A stretch of 64,000 nucleotides of DNA from Glacieibacterium frigidum (GCF_007097155.1 NZ_VJWA01000002.1:372001-436000), one strand, 5' to 3'; shown: positions 48,501-54,985, numbered from the stretch's first letter. A program made the numbers and translations. Notes: a model not told the origin generated them from the sequence alone.

Positions 48501-49851
48501 TGTCGACGGTCAGGTCGGCGGTCAGCCGGACGAGGTTTTCGATCGATACGTTGTTGTAGGCCTTCAGCGTCGCCGGCCCGGCGACGAGCAGCGCCGTGTC
48601 GGCACCGCCGAGGGACAGGTTGTTGCCGACCCCGAGCGTGCCGCCCTGCAGCTGCGTCGTCCCGGTATAGGTGTTCGCGCTGCGCAGGATGACGGTGCCG
48701 CTTGCCCCCTGCACGACCAGATTGCCGGTGCCCGACACCACGCCCGCGATGTCCAGAACCTGGGCATCCGGCGCGACGAAGGTCGTCTGCGCATTGGCGA
48801 CGATGTTGTTCGACAGGAGCGCGCTGACGCCGCTGGTGCCGATCGCCGATGCCGGGCCGACGACGACGGCCTGGGCGACATCGCCCAGCACATTATCGCC
48901 GCCGAGACGCAGCGTACCACCCTGCAGGAAGGTGCCGCCCGAATAGGTGTTGCCGGTGTTGGCGATCGTCAGGGTACCGCCGCCGGTCTTCGTCAGCGAT
49001 CCGGTCCCCGAGATGACGCCGGCCAGAACGGTCGAGGAGCCCGGCTCGATCGTACCGTCGGCGCTCAGGACGATGTCGTTCGCGAGCGTCACGTTGGTGC
49101 CGAGCGCCCGGAGGATCGAACCGGCGCCGATGACCTCGACCGTGCCGGTGCCGAGCGACAGGCTGGTGCCGAAACCCAGAGTGCCGCCAGCCAACGTCGT
49201 TCCGCCGCTGTACGTGTTGTCGGCGAGCAGGTCCTGGCGGCCCGCGCCGGTCTTCGCCAGGCTGATCTCGTTGCCCGCCGTCTCGACGATGCTGCCCGCG
49301 AAGGAGTTGGTCACCCCCGGATTGGTGGTCAGCGTCGCCGTGCCGCCCGAGGTGTTGCGGATGATGCCCGACTGATAGAAGCCGCGTACCGTCTGGTCGT
49401 AGCCGGCGAGTTCGAGCACCGCACCGACCCGCAGGCGCGAATTGAACGAGAGGGTGTTGTCCGCCCCGGTGGTCAGCGTCCCGCTGACGATGCTGGTTTC
49501 GCCCGAATTCGTGTTGGCACCGGTCAGGGTGACGTTGCCCGAACCGAGCTTGCGGAAGGTGAGGACGCCGCCACCGTCACGGAGCACGCCGTTGAAGGTG
49601 AAGTCAGCAGCGCTCGCCAGGTTGAAGACGCCATTTTCGATGAAATCGGATTCCGTCATGGTCGTTGGATCGATGAAATTGGGTCGCGTGACGGTGCCGC
49701 CCATCAGGTCGTAGGTGACCGCGCCGACCGGCGTCGCGGTCATTGCCGCGCCAGCCAGGAGAAGTGCGAGAATCGAGCGCTTGCCGCGGCGCGCCATGTC
49801 CGTGCCAACCACACCAGCGCCTGAAATCAACGCGCTACGCGATTCGACCAT
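36562..49851 (-). CDS. Giant type Va autotransporter, 4,429 aa, with 87-aa tandem repeats
   Basis: A surface protein secreted through its own C-terminal barrel. Residues 1-44 form an extended signal sequence: an 18-residue extension, then MARRGKRSILALLLAGAAMT. The start at 49851 has GAGGGG 8 bp upstream; the inner ATG at 49797 has none. From about residue 60 come many autotransporter-associated beta-strand repeats (LTKTGGGTLTIANTGNTYSGG pattern), split by two YWDGAD/GTGTWN modules near residues 930 and 2130. Residues about 2255-3906 are 19 in-phase 87-residue units. The autotransporter barrel occupies about 4155-4429, starting LWARGIGSWTDTDGDG and ending in Phe (FTLGF). The passenger should be a very long beta-helix. 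Adhesion or biofilm is the likely role by analogy; no catalytic motif is seen. Composition is Gly, Asn, Thr rich. Confidence 0.93.
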   Translation of the reverse strand: MVESRSALISGAGVVGTDMARRGKRSILALLLAGAAMTATPVGAVTYDLMGGTVTRPNFIDPTTMTESDFIENGVFNLASAADFTFNGVLRDGGGVLTFRKLGSGNVTLTGANTNSGETSIVSGTLTTGADNTLSFNSRLRVGAVLELAGYDQTVRGFYQSGIIRNTSGGTATLTTNPGVTNSFAGSIVETAGNEISLAKTGAGRQDLLADNTYSGGTTLAGGTLGFGTSLSLGTGTVEVIGAGSILRALGTNVTLANDIVLSADGTIEPGSSTVLAGVISGTGSLTKTGGGTLTIANTGNTYSGGTFLQGGTLRLGGDNVLGDVAQAVVVGPASAIGTSGVSALLSNNIVANAQTTFVAPDAQVLDIAGVVSGTGNLVVQGASGTVILRSANTYTGTTQLQGGTLGVGNNLSLGGADTALLVAGPATLKAYNNVSIENLVRLTADLTVDTNGFDMVLTDNVNNATAMTSGGLIKAGAGTLTLTLANNYSGGTTLRGGTLSVGANNRLGNATGGVTFDGGALRVTGAAFTTTSRAFTLLGTGAIDIADAANVFTVAAPITGAGGITKSGPGTLVLAATNTFSGGVVLDTGTLVIENNDSLGAASSTLTTAMGTTVQFGSTPRTLTLANPIIVNGSTTFATNGNSILDNFMTGVVSTDGSVVTLNGAVSGAGPIVLSPYSDLTLAAANSFGGTFTVDRSIVRVGNAAAFGNSSVVLDNAALRNDSGSALVIANALSLTGTSTVGGTNDLTLGSIGGTGNLIKIGADTLTLTGNSTFTGSATVNGGTLNLQGNLVGGGGTTINAGGTLTGSGTIVGTTSSNGGTLAPASTLIFDNLFLDDATNLNFGLQTPGVVGSPNDLIVVNNNLLLDGTINIAALPGFTTGTYRLINYGGALNDFGLLIGSVPIGFNATNFTIDTSTANQVNLILSIGSTVYWDGADMAGDGTVDGGSGTWNTANMNWTTETGAVNGAWGSGTGIFQTVGGTVSVADALDFDMLSFRVTDYLLTDGGGTLRPSAIGEIETQDGVTTTINAAISGANGINKTGNGTLVLGGANSFLGGVNVVAGTLQVTSTGALGAGQFTVNAGTTVVLDSGFANDILINGAGGTGGTFVTGTGNASLTGLISGTGSLTKTGAFDLRLSNANSYSGGTFVNAGVLRADDNTAFGTGAVAIADGAGIFTGIDGLIIANDIALTGNAGINPSNNLLTLSGTVSGTGTLVKQGSGTLVLTGANSYQGGTSIRSGTLSVANDGNLGAAGGAIDFTGVATKILQLTGNFTSGRNIALNNNAEIDTGAFDATLNGVISGPATLSKSGSGVMTLTGVNTYEGGTNAAAGTLSIGSDANLGQASGVLRLGVDGVSSATLRLTGAVTSTRGVIVEEDSAIDTGANSGSFAGNFNGTGRLTKVGSGELALSGNNNGFSGGILLTAGTLTLGSNTASGTGGIETTGSTINYLDGIDNGGTINVNSNSTNLQVLGSAVATQSGVISETGVRPLAKIGTGTLILSAANTNSGLFSVNEGVIGVANNQALGLGNVALANATGLLAAASVSLANAVTVTGATTINTQGFTLGLTNTVSGTGSIAKTGAGTLNLSGNNSYAGGTQLNAGTIRIFTNTALGGGQLAMADATTLVAGAEGLNIANAIALNGAATIDTGAFLFATPGLISGNGRLIKTGSGVLFLENSNTYSGGTDINNGTVVVYNGASAGTGTIAMSDGTQLVTAGGTFTTPNAITIAGTGSILTQGAGDNWTLSGLIADGVTPGTLAKNGPGTINLTNANSYSGGTNLNGGTIRVTNNLSLGTGTLTAAGGTTLISGAPAITLANTGVLNGALTINLTGTTAVIDQMTGSYTSNGSALMLTGPISGAGSITTANFGTLTLAGNNSFAGGVIATTAQVLVTNANSLGTGTLTLADQAGLRNNSGGAVTLANNIALGGASNSIGGSSDLTLGGVISGASGFTKVGTDTLTLTGTSTYTGSTTVNGGTLKVNGALTGGGDTIVNGGATLAGTGSIAGNVSLANGAILSPGNSPGTLAIGGNLTLSAFTLVNYELGQANVIGGAFNDRTTVGGILTLDGLLTVTDSNAFGLGVYNLFTYGGALVDNGLSIASLPGAFTGLVQTLVPGQVNLIITAPGTLVQYWDGADFAGNGAINGGTGTWNALNTNWTTDAPSALNTNWQGGVAVFAGAAGTVTLATAQTAQGLQFTTDGYLLQGAALNFNVPAFVSTSGGVTATIASQVTGAGSLAKQGAGTLVLNGENSYAGGTTITGGTVVVGSNTALSTGAVTIGDATLAAGADGLSVANAITTTGNAQVDAGPGTFTLAGNIGGAGSITAIGAGNLVLNGNNSFAGLTIDNGTVTVGTNTAAGAAGIAMADGTTLAAGANGLALANAITTAGVASVNQGPGVFTLNGDISGAGSISAVGAGNLVLNGNNSYVGLNIVAGTVTVGTSTAGGVGGITINGGTTLAAGADGLVLANAITTTGSGRVNQGPGTFTLNGNIGGAGSISAIGAGNLVLNGNNSFVNLGINAGTVTVGTNTAAGIGEIAINDGTILAAGVTGLALANDIVTTGSGRVNQGPGVFTLDGDIGGAGSISAIGTGNLVLNGNNSFTNLGINQGTVTVGTNTAAGIGGIALNDGTILAAGADGLALANDIVTTGSGRVNQGPGTFTLNGDIGGAGSISAIGTGNLVLNGNNSFVNLGINQGTVTVGTNTAAGIGGIALNDGTILAAGVSGLTLANDIVTTGSGRVNQGPGTFTLNGDIGGAGSISAIGTGNLVLNGNNSFVNLGINRGTVTVGTNTAAGIGGIALNDGTILAAGADNLALANDIVTTGDGRVNQGPGTFTLNGDIGGAGSISAIGMGNLVLNGNNSFTNLGINQGTVTVGTNTAAGIGGIALNDGTILAAGVSGLTVANYIVTTGSGRIDSGSGVFTLSGSIGGAGSISQIGTGNLVLNGNNSFVNLGINQGTVTVGTNTAAGVGGIAINDGAILAAGVSGLVLANDIVTTGGGRVDQGAGVFTLDGDIAGAGSISAIGTGNLVLNGNNSFVNLGINQGTVTVGSDTAAGSGGIALNDGAILAAGVSGLTLANDIVTTGGGRVNSGPGIFTLDGDIAGAGSISAIGTGNLVLNGNNSFVNLGINQGTVTVGTNTAAGSGGIAINGGAILAAGVSGITLANDIVTTGGGRVDQGSGVFTLDGDIAGAGSISSIGTGNLVLNGNNSFVNLGINQGTVTVGTNTAAGSGGIAINDGAILAAGVSGLTLTNNIVTTGGGRVDQGAGVFTLAGNIAGAGSISAIGTGNLVLNGNNSFVNLGINQGTVTVGSNTAAGSGGIAINDGAIFAAGISGLTISNGIVTTGGGRVDQGSGVFTLAGNIAGAGSISSIGTGNLVLNGNNSFVNLGINQGTVTVGTNTAAGSGGIAINDGAILAAGVSGLTLTNDIVTTGGGRVDQGSGVFTLAGNIAGAGSISSIGTGNLVLNGNNSFVNLGVNQGRVTLGTNTAAGSGGIAINDGAILAAGVSGLTIANNIVTTGGGRIDSGAGVFTLTGAIAGAGSISQIGTGNLVLNGANSFVNLGINQGRVTVGTNTAAGVGSIAINDGGILAAGVSGLTLSNFIITTGGGRIDSGAGTFTLTGAIAGAGSISQIGTGNLVLNGANSFVNLGINQGRVTVGTNTAAGVGSIAINEGGILAAGVSGLTLSNFIVTTGGGRIDSGTGTFTLTGAIAGAGSISQIGTGNLVLNGANSFTNLGINQGTVTLGTNTAAGIGAIAINNGGILAAGVSGLTIANQIVTTGGGRVDSGAGVFTLSGTITGAGSISQIGTGNLVLNGANSFVNLGINQGAVTVGTNTAAGSGAIAINNGATLAAGVTGVTLANAIQTTAAGRVDSGTGIFALSGVISGTGSITKVGSGTLILTGNSTYTGATSAAAGRLLVLGSIGPSAVTVQSGATLGGNGTVGATSVLSGGTLAPGVTANTAGTVNVNGNLTLAAGSTYSIDIAGTTSDRVAVTGTANIAGSNLVVSPTNAPMLFNTSYTILTSTGARSGTFASTSLGQFGQAFVPTVIYGTNDVMIRLAPGSIAGAQGAGGTANTNAIAGALDAAVTGGFNPQNFFGLYLLNGAALTASLNQFTGEIGTANSRTALADTRYVREAAFDRLGATLKDGDAATTTTNGDHSTTLWARGIGSWTDTDGDGNGAALDIEAKGVIAGIDYSFGDVKVGAMFNYIHSDVDTQALGKGNIESTGGGAYIGYRPAGGFAVGAGAAISSVKGETSRGIGTARITQSLSSDTDGTVYQVFGEVAYDLAATDAVRIEPFARLAYVKYDLDGYSEAGGFAALTQLDAKYDITVASAGVRGSTAIGGSATLRGSLGYQNISGDRDPIARSAFQGTSSYAAIRGVALDKSSFVGEAGVDFRIGDKASLGVGYSGIIGKNNSDNGVKATFTLGF
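38134..43092 (-). repeat. 19 tandem units of 261 bp (87 aa) in the autotransporter gene
   Basis: The anchor codons of NSF/Y (GTT- or GCC-CAC-GAA-GCT on the plus strand) recur at 43090, 42829, 42568, 42307 and so on to 38392, always exactly 261 bp apart, so no unit has gained or lost a codon. A typical unit is VNLGINQGTVTVGTNTAAG, then GGIAINDGAILAAGVSGL, then a TTGGGRVD turn and GAGSIS-GTGNLVLNGNN. Unit 0 is most diverged. Units 1-7, 8-14 and 15-18 form three subfamilies. Confidence 0.95.
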
Positions 49852-49991
49852 CTGAAATACCCCTCAAAGTGCGGCAATGCCCGTTGCCGATGGGTTACCT
49901 AGACCGGATGCGCAACGAATATCAAGCCGGATAAGTCCAATTCGGACAACGTCATGGTGGTGTCATATCTGTTGCGGTGCGGCATGGCTGG

Positions 49992-50020
49992 TTGCCCGCC
50001 GCCGCATAAACGGATAGCGA
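49992..50020 (+). promoter_or_regulatory. Predicted rmuC promoter
   Basis: TTGCCC (49992-49997), 17 bp, TAGCGA (50015-50020). An SOS box begins two bases after the -10 box, which mirrors the layout at lexA. Confidence 0.5.
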
Positions 50021-50021
50021 T

Positions 50022-50036
50022 GTTCTGGGTCCGTTC
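50022..50036 (+). promoter_or_regulatory. SOS box (LexA operator) of rmuC
   Basis: GTTC-TGGGTCC-GTTC is an exact GTTC-N7-GTTC site, 15 bp before the rmuC start codon and placed over the expected transcription start. It predicts LexA repression of rmuC. Confidence 0.8.
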
Positions 50037-50051
50037 GGGTGGAGGACGTGA

Positions 50052-51464
50052 GTGGAAATGATCGTCGCGGCGACTGCCGCACTGATTTTGGCCGGGCTGC
50101 TCGGCTGGCTGGCGTGGGGCCGGCCGGCTGCGGCCTTGCGCAGCGAGCGCGACGCGGCACGAGCCGAGGCGGAGGCGCAGCGTGCCGAGGCGGCACGGCA
50201 GCGCGAGGAGCGTGGCCGGCATGCGGTCGAGGTCCGGATGCTGCAGGACCGCCTGAACGAACTCGCGGGCGCCGAGACCGGGCGCGCAGCGCTCGCGGCC
50301 GAGCTTGCCGCGCAGCAGGCGGCGCAGGGCGAGCGCGACCGGGCGCATGCCGCCGAGGTGGCGCGCACGGCCGAGAAGTTCGAGGCACTCGCGGCAAAGG
50401 CGCTCGACGGGGCTCAGGCGCGCATGGCCGAGACCGCCGAAGCGTTGCTGACGCGCCACCGTGAAGTGGCGGGCGTGGGGCTTGAAGCCAATCGCGTACA
50501 GCTGGCCGAGCTGATCGCGCCGATGCGCGAGACATTGGGCAAGTACGAGGCGCAGCTCGGCGAGATCGAGAAGGTCCGCGCCGAGGGCTATCACCAGCTG
50601 ACGCAATTGCTCGATCAGGTCGCCAAGGGACAGGACCGGGTCAGCGGCGCGACCGCGCGGCTGGAGACGGTGCTGCGCTCGTCGGGCAAGGCGGCGGGGC
50701 GCTGGGGCGAGGAGCAGTGCCGCAACGTGCTGGAACTCGCGGGCCTGGTCGACGGCATCGATTTCGTCGCGCAGACGTCGGAAGGCAGCGACGACAACCG
50801 CCGCCCCGACTTCATCGTCACCCTGCCCGGCGACCGCAAGCTGGTGATCGACGTCAAATGCTCGCTCGACGCATATATGGCGGCGGCGGGATCAGACGCC
50901 GACGACGAGCGCGCGCGGCACCTGTCCAGTCACGCACGCGCGGTGCGCAGCCACGCGACCGGTCTTGCCTCCAAGGCGTACGAGAAATCGGTCGGCGGTG
51001 CGGTCGATTTCGTCGTGCTGTTCGTGCCCGGCGAGAATTTCCTGTCGGCGGCGTTCGAGCATGACCGGGCGCTGATGCACGACTTCATGTCGAAGCGGCT
51101 GGTGCTGGCGGGGCCGATCAACCTGATCGCCGTGGCGCGCACCGTCGCGGCGATGCGCGACCAGGCACGGCTGGCGAAGCAGGCGGCCGAGATCGCCAAG
51201 CTGGGGCGCGAACTCTACGATTCGATCCGCCTGATGGGCGGCAGCGCGGCGGCCGTGCAGAAGAGCCTCGAGAGCGCGGTCACCAGCTGGAACAAGTTCT
51301 CCGGCCAGCTCAACGGGCGGGTGCTGTCGCGATCGAAGAAGTTTGAGGCGCTCGGCGCGACGACCGGGATCGAGGCGGTTGCCGAACTGACCGCGATCGA
51401 GGCGGTGCCGATGCTGCCTTCCGCTGTTGATTTCGCGCCGCCTGCAACGCAGGTCGCCGCATAG
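50052..51464 (+). CDS. rmuC: RmuC-family DNA recombination protein
   Basis: RmuC limits inversions between short repeats, presumably as a nuclease acting on recombination intermediates. The 470-residue protein has an N-terminal membrane anchor (residues 2-20, IVAATAALILAGLLGWLAWG), a long coiled coil (about 25-180, Ala/Glu/Arg rich) and the RmuC domain with GRWGEEQCRNVLELAGL, RRPDFIVTLPGDRKLVIDVK and FVPGENFLSAAFE. The start is GTG at 50052, 6 bp after GGAGG. An SOS box lies directly upstream. It neighbours, divergently, the autotransporter gene with its long tandem repeat. Confidence 0.93.
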   Translation: MEMIVAATAALILAGLLGWLAWGRPAAALRSERDAARAEAEAQRAEAARQREERGRHAVEVRMLQDRLNELAGAETGRAALAAELAAQQAAQGERDRAHAAEVARTAEKFEALAAKALDGAQARMAETAEALLTRHREVAGVGLEANRVQLAELIAPMRETLGKYEAQLGEIEKVRAEGYHQLTQLLDQVAKGQDRVSGATARLETVLRSSGKAAGRWGEEQCRNVLELAGLVDGIDFVAQTSEGSDDNRRPDFIVTLPGDRKLVIDVKCSLDAYMAAAGSDADDERARHLSSHARAVRSHATGLASKAYEKSVGGAVDFVVLFVPGENFLSAAFEHDRALMHDFMSKRLVLAGPINLIAVARTVAAMRDQARLAKQAAEIAKLGRELYDSIRLMGGSAAAVQKSLESAVTSWNKFSGQLNGRVLSRSKKFEALGATTGIEAVAELTAIEAVPMLPSAVDFAPPATQVAA

Positions 51465-51500
51465 CTGCCAGAGCAGAGCCTGACGCCAGTGGAATTGTAC

Positions 51501-51525
51501 GGAACCGTCCCTTATCTGGGCGGTT
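51501..51525 (+). promoter_or_regulatory. Possible EcfG-type promoter or hairpin before the response regulator
   Basis: GGAAC (51501-51505), 16 bp, GGTT (51522-51525) approaches the alphaproteobacterial general-stress promoter GGAAC-N16/17-CGTT with one mismatch. The same bases also form an imperfect 9-bp hairpin (GAACCGTCC with GGGCGGTTC), which could instead end rmuC transcription. The two readings cannot be separated from sequence. Confidence 0.35.
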
Positions 51526-51566
51526 CTGCGACAGGCGAGAGCATAGGCTTAACTGGAGTTATTGAC

Positions 51567-51992
51567 GTGGACTGGGCGGCGCGAGATGTGTGGACGGCAG
51601 CGCGGGGCATCGACCTCGCCGGCCGCCGCGTGCTTGTCGTCGAAGACGAGATCCTGGTCGCCGCGACGATCGAGTGCGAGGTCATGAGCGCCGGAGCGGA
51701 GATCGTCGGCCCGGCGTACACGGTCGAGGAGGCGCTGGCGCTTGCCGATGAGCCCGTTGACGTCGCGCTGCTCGATATCAACCTGAACGGCGTGAAGGTC
51801 TGGGACGTGGCCCGGAAGCTTTACGAGCGCGGCGTCCCGATCATTTTCGCCAGCGCCAACGTCAACGGCGAGCACGCGATTCCGTCGCCGTTCGACAAGG
51901 CGCCGCGCTTCGACAAGCCGGTTCGCATGGCGGCAATGCTCAAGGCGCTCGCTGAACTGACGGCTCGCGACGCGAGCCCCCGGCACGCCTGA
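51567..51992 (+). CDS. Single-domain response regulator (receiver only)
   Basis: A 141-residue CheY-like receiver with no output domain. It has VLVVEDEILVAATIECEV (acidic pocket), the phosphorylation Asp in VDVALLDINLNG, the conserved Ser/Thr region FASANVNG, and the Lys in RFDKPVRM. I prefer GTG at 51567, which has a TGGAG ribosome-binding site; a longer frame to GTG 51489 would span the possible promoter. Receivers of this type in sphingomonads act in phosphorelays with HWE/HisKA2 kinases, often in the general stress response; no kinase is nearby. Confidence 0.85.
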   Translation: MDWAARDVWTAARGIDLAGRRVLVVEDEILVAATIECEVMSAGAEIVGPAYTVEEALALADEPVDVALLDINLNGVKVWDVARKLYERGVPIIFASANVNGEHAIPSPFDKAPRFDKPVRMAAMLKALAELTARDASPRHA

Positions 51993-51995
51993 GGC

Positions 51996-52679
51996 TCAGG
52001 TGTCCGCCCAGCGGCGGACGAGATTGTGGTATAGACCGGTCAGCTGCACGACATGGGCGCTACCGATGCCGCGTTCGGCGGCAAGAGCCTGGATCGTGCC
52101 GTCGAGATCGAACAGCATCGCCCGCGCCGCATCGTCGCGAACCATCGACTGGACCCAGAAGAAGCTGGCCAGGCGGCACCCCCGCGTCACCGGCTCGACA
52201 CGGTGCAGGCTCGATGCCGGATAGAGTACCAGATCACCGGCGGCGAGCTTGACCGACTGGGCGCCATAGACGGTTTCGACGACCAGCTCGCCGCCGTCGT
52301 AGCTGTCGGGGTCGCTGAGAAACAGGGTCGCCGACAGATCGGTGCGCAGCTTGACCGGCGTGCCGCGCACCGGGCGGATCGCGTTGTCTATATGCGTGCC
52401 GAACGACTGTCCGCCGGCGTAGCGGTTGAACAGCGGCGGGAAGGTGCGGTGCGGCAGGGCCGCCGAGACGAAAGTCGGCGCGGCGCCGAGCGCATCGAGG
52501 ATGCGCGCCCCCCACTCGCGCGCCACCGGCGACGCCTCGGGCAGCTGGGCATTGTCCTTGACGGGTGCGGACTGCAACCCGGCGGTCGTCTTGCCGTCGA
52601 CCCAGTCAGCGGCCTGAAGCGCAGCGGCGCAGGCAACAGCCTCGTGCGGCGGCAGGACGGCGGGGACGACGATCAGCAT
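51996..52679 (-). CDS. piuC: Fe(II)/2-oxoglutarate-dependent dioxygenase, PiuC/YbiX (PKHD) type
   Basis: A 227-residue hydroxylase-like protein. The metal and cosubstrate residues are in [13 protein letters not shown] (HxD) and [14 protein letters not shown] (distal His and Arg). Genes of this type typically follow TonB siderophore receptors and are induced by iron limitation, and that is the case here: it starts 31 bp after the receptor. It may modify a siderophore or its receptor in the iron-uptake pathway; the exact substrate is not known. Confidence 0.9.
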   Translation of the reverse strand: MLIVVPAVLPPHEAVACAAALQAADWVDGKTTAGLQSAPVKDNAQLPEASPVAREWGARILDALGAAPTFVSAALPHRTFPPLFNRYAGGQSFGTHIDNAIRPVRGTPVKLRTDLSATLFLSDPDSYDGGELVVETVYGAQSVKLAAGDLVLYPASSLHRVEPVTRGCRLASFFWVQSMVRDDAARAMLFDLDGTIQALAAERGIGSAHVVQLTGLYHNLVRRWADT

Positions 52680-52710
52680 CCCTTGCCCCTACACCATCGC
52701 TGGGCCGGCG

Positions 52711-54927
52711 TCAGATCTTCACCCGCACCGACAGCAATGCCGACCGGCCCGGCGCGACATAGGCGAACGGCGTGCCGCTGCGGTAGATCGCGTCGTAATA
52801 GGTCTTGTTCGACAGGTTCAGCACGTTGAGCTGCACCTCGACCCGGTCGCTGACCATCGCACGCGCCGTCGCGTCGAAGCGCCAATACGCCGGAAGGTTG
52901 GCGGTGCCGCCGATCGTCGAGCCGCCGAAACGCTTCGAATTATAGCTCGCCTGCCCGCCGATGGTCAGCCGGTCCATGACTTTCCACGTCGTCAGCAGCG
53001 CGGCACTGTGCTTCGGGATGTTCGGAAACACGCCGCCCGCGGTGACCGGATTGGTCGTCGGGCGAACCTTGGCGTCGAGATAGGTGTATCCACCAAAAAA
53101 GCTGAGCTGCGGCGTCAGATTTCCCTGCGCGCCGAACTCGAAGCCGTCGACGCGCTGGTTGCCGACGAGCAGCTGCGTGCCGGTCAGCGGATCGACGACG
53201 CGGGCGTTGGTCTTGTCGGTGCGGAACACCGCCGCCGTCAGCAGCAGATGACCGCCCTCCCCCGCCTGATACTTGGCACCCGCCTCGTAGCTGCGGTTCT
53301 TTTCGGGATCGAGGCCCGCGGTCGGTGCGCCGAGCCCGCCGTAGGTGATGCCGCTGCCGTCGGTCTGCTCACCGCTCGGATTGGAAGATGAGGACGCCGA
53401 GACATACAGGGTTGCGGCGGGCACGGGCTTCCAGACGATGCCGGCGTTCCAGTTGAGGAAGTCGCTGTCGTTGCGCAGGTTGGTCACCGCGCCGTTCGCG
53501 GCGATGCTGGCGACCTGCACGCGGTAGTCGTCGTAGCGCAGTCCGCCGCTGATCTTGAGTTCGGGCGTCAGGTCGATCGTGTCGAGCGCATAGACCGACT
53601 TGGTGATGACCTTGGTCTCGGTACGCGTCCCCGCCAGCGCCCGCACCAGCGGGAAGGCGACGTCCGGATTCGGATTGAACAGGTTCTGGTTGATGATGAT
53701 CGCCGGCACGATGATCGCGCCTTCGGCTTCCGAATTGGCGAAGGCGTAGGGGCGGTTGTTGATCACCTCGTGGCTGAAGTCCGTACCCGCCACCAGGCTG
53801 TGCTGCAGCCCGCCGGTCGAGAAGTCGGCGACCAGCTCGTTGACCGCCGCCCAGGCTTCGCTGGTCGCGTTGCGGTTCTTGGGGTTGGCGCGCACCGTCC
53901 ACAGGTTCGGATCGGCGTTGGTGATGTTCGGGCTCTCGGGCGCCGAGGCGATATAGCTGTTGCGGTTCTCGCCGTAGCGCAGCTTGGAGGTCAGCTTGAA
54001 CTTCTCGCTGACCCGCCACTCGGCGCGGACGGTGCCGATGTCGGCACGACCTTCGAGGAAGTCGCGTGCCTTGACGCCGTAGAAGTTGCTGCGGTCGACC
54101 TTGAACGGCTGCTGCGAGCGGCTGTCGAACGGAACGCCCCAGTCGGGGATGCCGTCGGCGGTCAAGTGGTAATAGTCGAATACCAGGTCGAAGTTCGGCG
54201 CGAGGTCGGCGTTGAGCGACACCGCGACGCCCCAGCGCTCGCTGGTCGTCACGTCGCGTCCGGCGACGTCGGCGTCGTGATACAGGCCGTTGACGCGCAG
54301 CTGGACGGTGTCGCTCAGCTCGGTGTTGGCATCGACGGTCAGGCGCTTGGTTTCGTCGGTCCCAGCGGTCGCCTCGACGATCGCGAAGTTGTTGGCCTGG
54401 GCGCGCTTGCTGACCAGGCTGACCGCACCGCCGGTGGTGCCGCGGCCGCCGAAGGTCGACGAGGGGCCCTTGACGATCTCGATCTGCTCGACCGCGAAAA
54501 TCTCGCGGCTGGTCACGCCGGGGTCGCGCAATCCGTCGATATAAACGTCGTTTCGCGCATCGAAGCCGCGGATGAAGATGCGGTCGCCGAACGCGTTGCC
54601 GCCTTCGCCGGTGCCGAGCGTGATCCCCGGCTGGGTCCGCACGACGTCGCGGAACGACTTGGCGCCGATGTCCTCGATGACTTCCTTCGGGATGATGGTG
54701 ATCGACTTGGGCGTGTCGGCGACGGGCTCGGTGAACTTTGCCGAGTCGGTCTTGTCGACCTTGTAGGGCGCCGACGGGTCGGCGAGCGGGTTCGCGGCCG
54801 GGCGCTGGCCGGTCACGACGATGTCGGCAGCGGCGGCGTCGTCCTCGGCATGGGCACCCCCTGCGATCGTGAGCGCCAGTGCGGCGGCGGGAAAACGAAG
54901 CGATCGGGGGATGCGGATGTTGCTCAT
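52711..54927 (-). CDS. TonB-dependent catecholate siderophore receptor (Fiu-like)
   Basis: Outer-membrane barrel for uptake of ferric siderophores. The 738-residue product (from ATG 54927) has a signal peptide ending GGAHAEDD, a TonB box region IVVTGQR, a plug domain with KSITIIPKEVIEDIG and VEQIEIVKGPSSTFGGRGTTGG, and a 22-strand-type barrel. The frame extends 36 bp to a TTG, but the signal peptide begins at 54927. Pairing with a PiuC-type gene supports a catecholate ligand. A palindrome of Fur-box type lies 42 bp upstream. Confidence 0.92.
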   Translation of the reverse strand: MSNIRIPRSLRFPAAALALTIAGGAHAEDDAAAADIVVTGQRPAANPLADPSAPYKVDKTDSAKFTEPVADTPKSITIIPKEVIEDIGAKSFRDVVRTQPGITLGTGEGGNAFGDRIFIRGFDARNDVYIDGLRDPGVTSREIFAVEQIEIVKGPSSTFGGRGTTGGAVSLVSKRAQANNFAIVEATAGTDETKRLTVDANTELSDTVQLRVNGLYHDADVAGRDVTTSERWGVAVSLNADLAPNFDLVFDYYHLTADGIPDWGVPFDSRSQQPFKVDRSNFYGVKARDFLEGRADIGTVRAEWRVSEKFKLTSKLRYGENRNSYIASAPESPNITNADPNLWTVRANPKNRNATSEAWAAVNELVADFSTGGLQHSLVAGTDFSHEVINNRPYAFANSEAEGAIIVPAIIINQNLFNPNPDVAFPLVRALAGTRTETKVITKSVYALDTIDLTPELKISGGLRYDDYRVQVASIAANGAVTNLRNDSDFLNWNAGIVWKPVPAATLYVSASSSSNPSGEQTDGSGITYGGLGAPTAGLDPEKNRSYEAGAKYQAGEGGHLLLTAAVFRTDKTNARVVDPLTGTQLLVGNQRVDGFEFGAQGNLTPQLSFFGGYTYLDAKVRPTTNPVTAGGVFPNIPKHSAALLTTWKVMDRLTIGGQASYNSKRFGGSTIGGTANLPAYWRFDATARAMVSDRVEVQLNVLNLSNKTYYDAIYRSGTPFAYVAPGRSALLSVRVKI

Positions 54928-54968
54928 GCATCGTTGGCTAATGCGAACGACTATCACACGCAAGTCTT

Positions 54969-54985
54969 TTGCGACGCATTCGCAA
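54969..54985. promoter_or_regulatory. Fur-box-like palindrome
   Basis: TTGCGA-CGCAT-TCGCAA, a perfect 6-bp inverted repeat spaced by five bases. It lies between the siderophore receptor and the divergent reductase gene, where an iron-responsive repressor (Fur or Irr type) would act. Assignment is from context and form. Confidence 0.5.
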
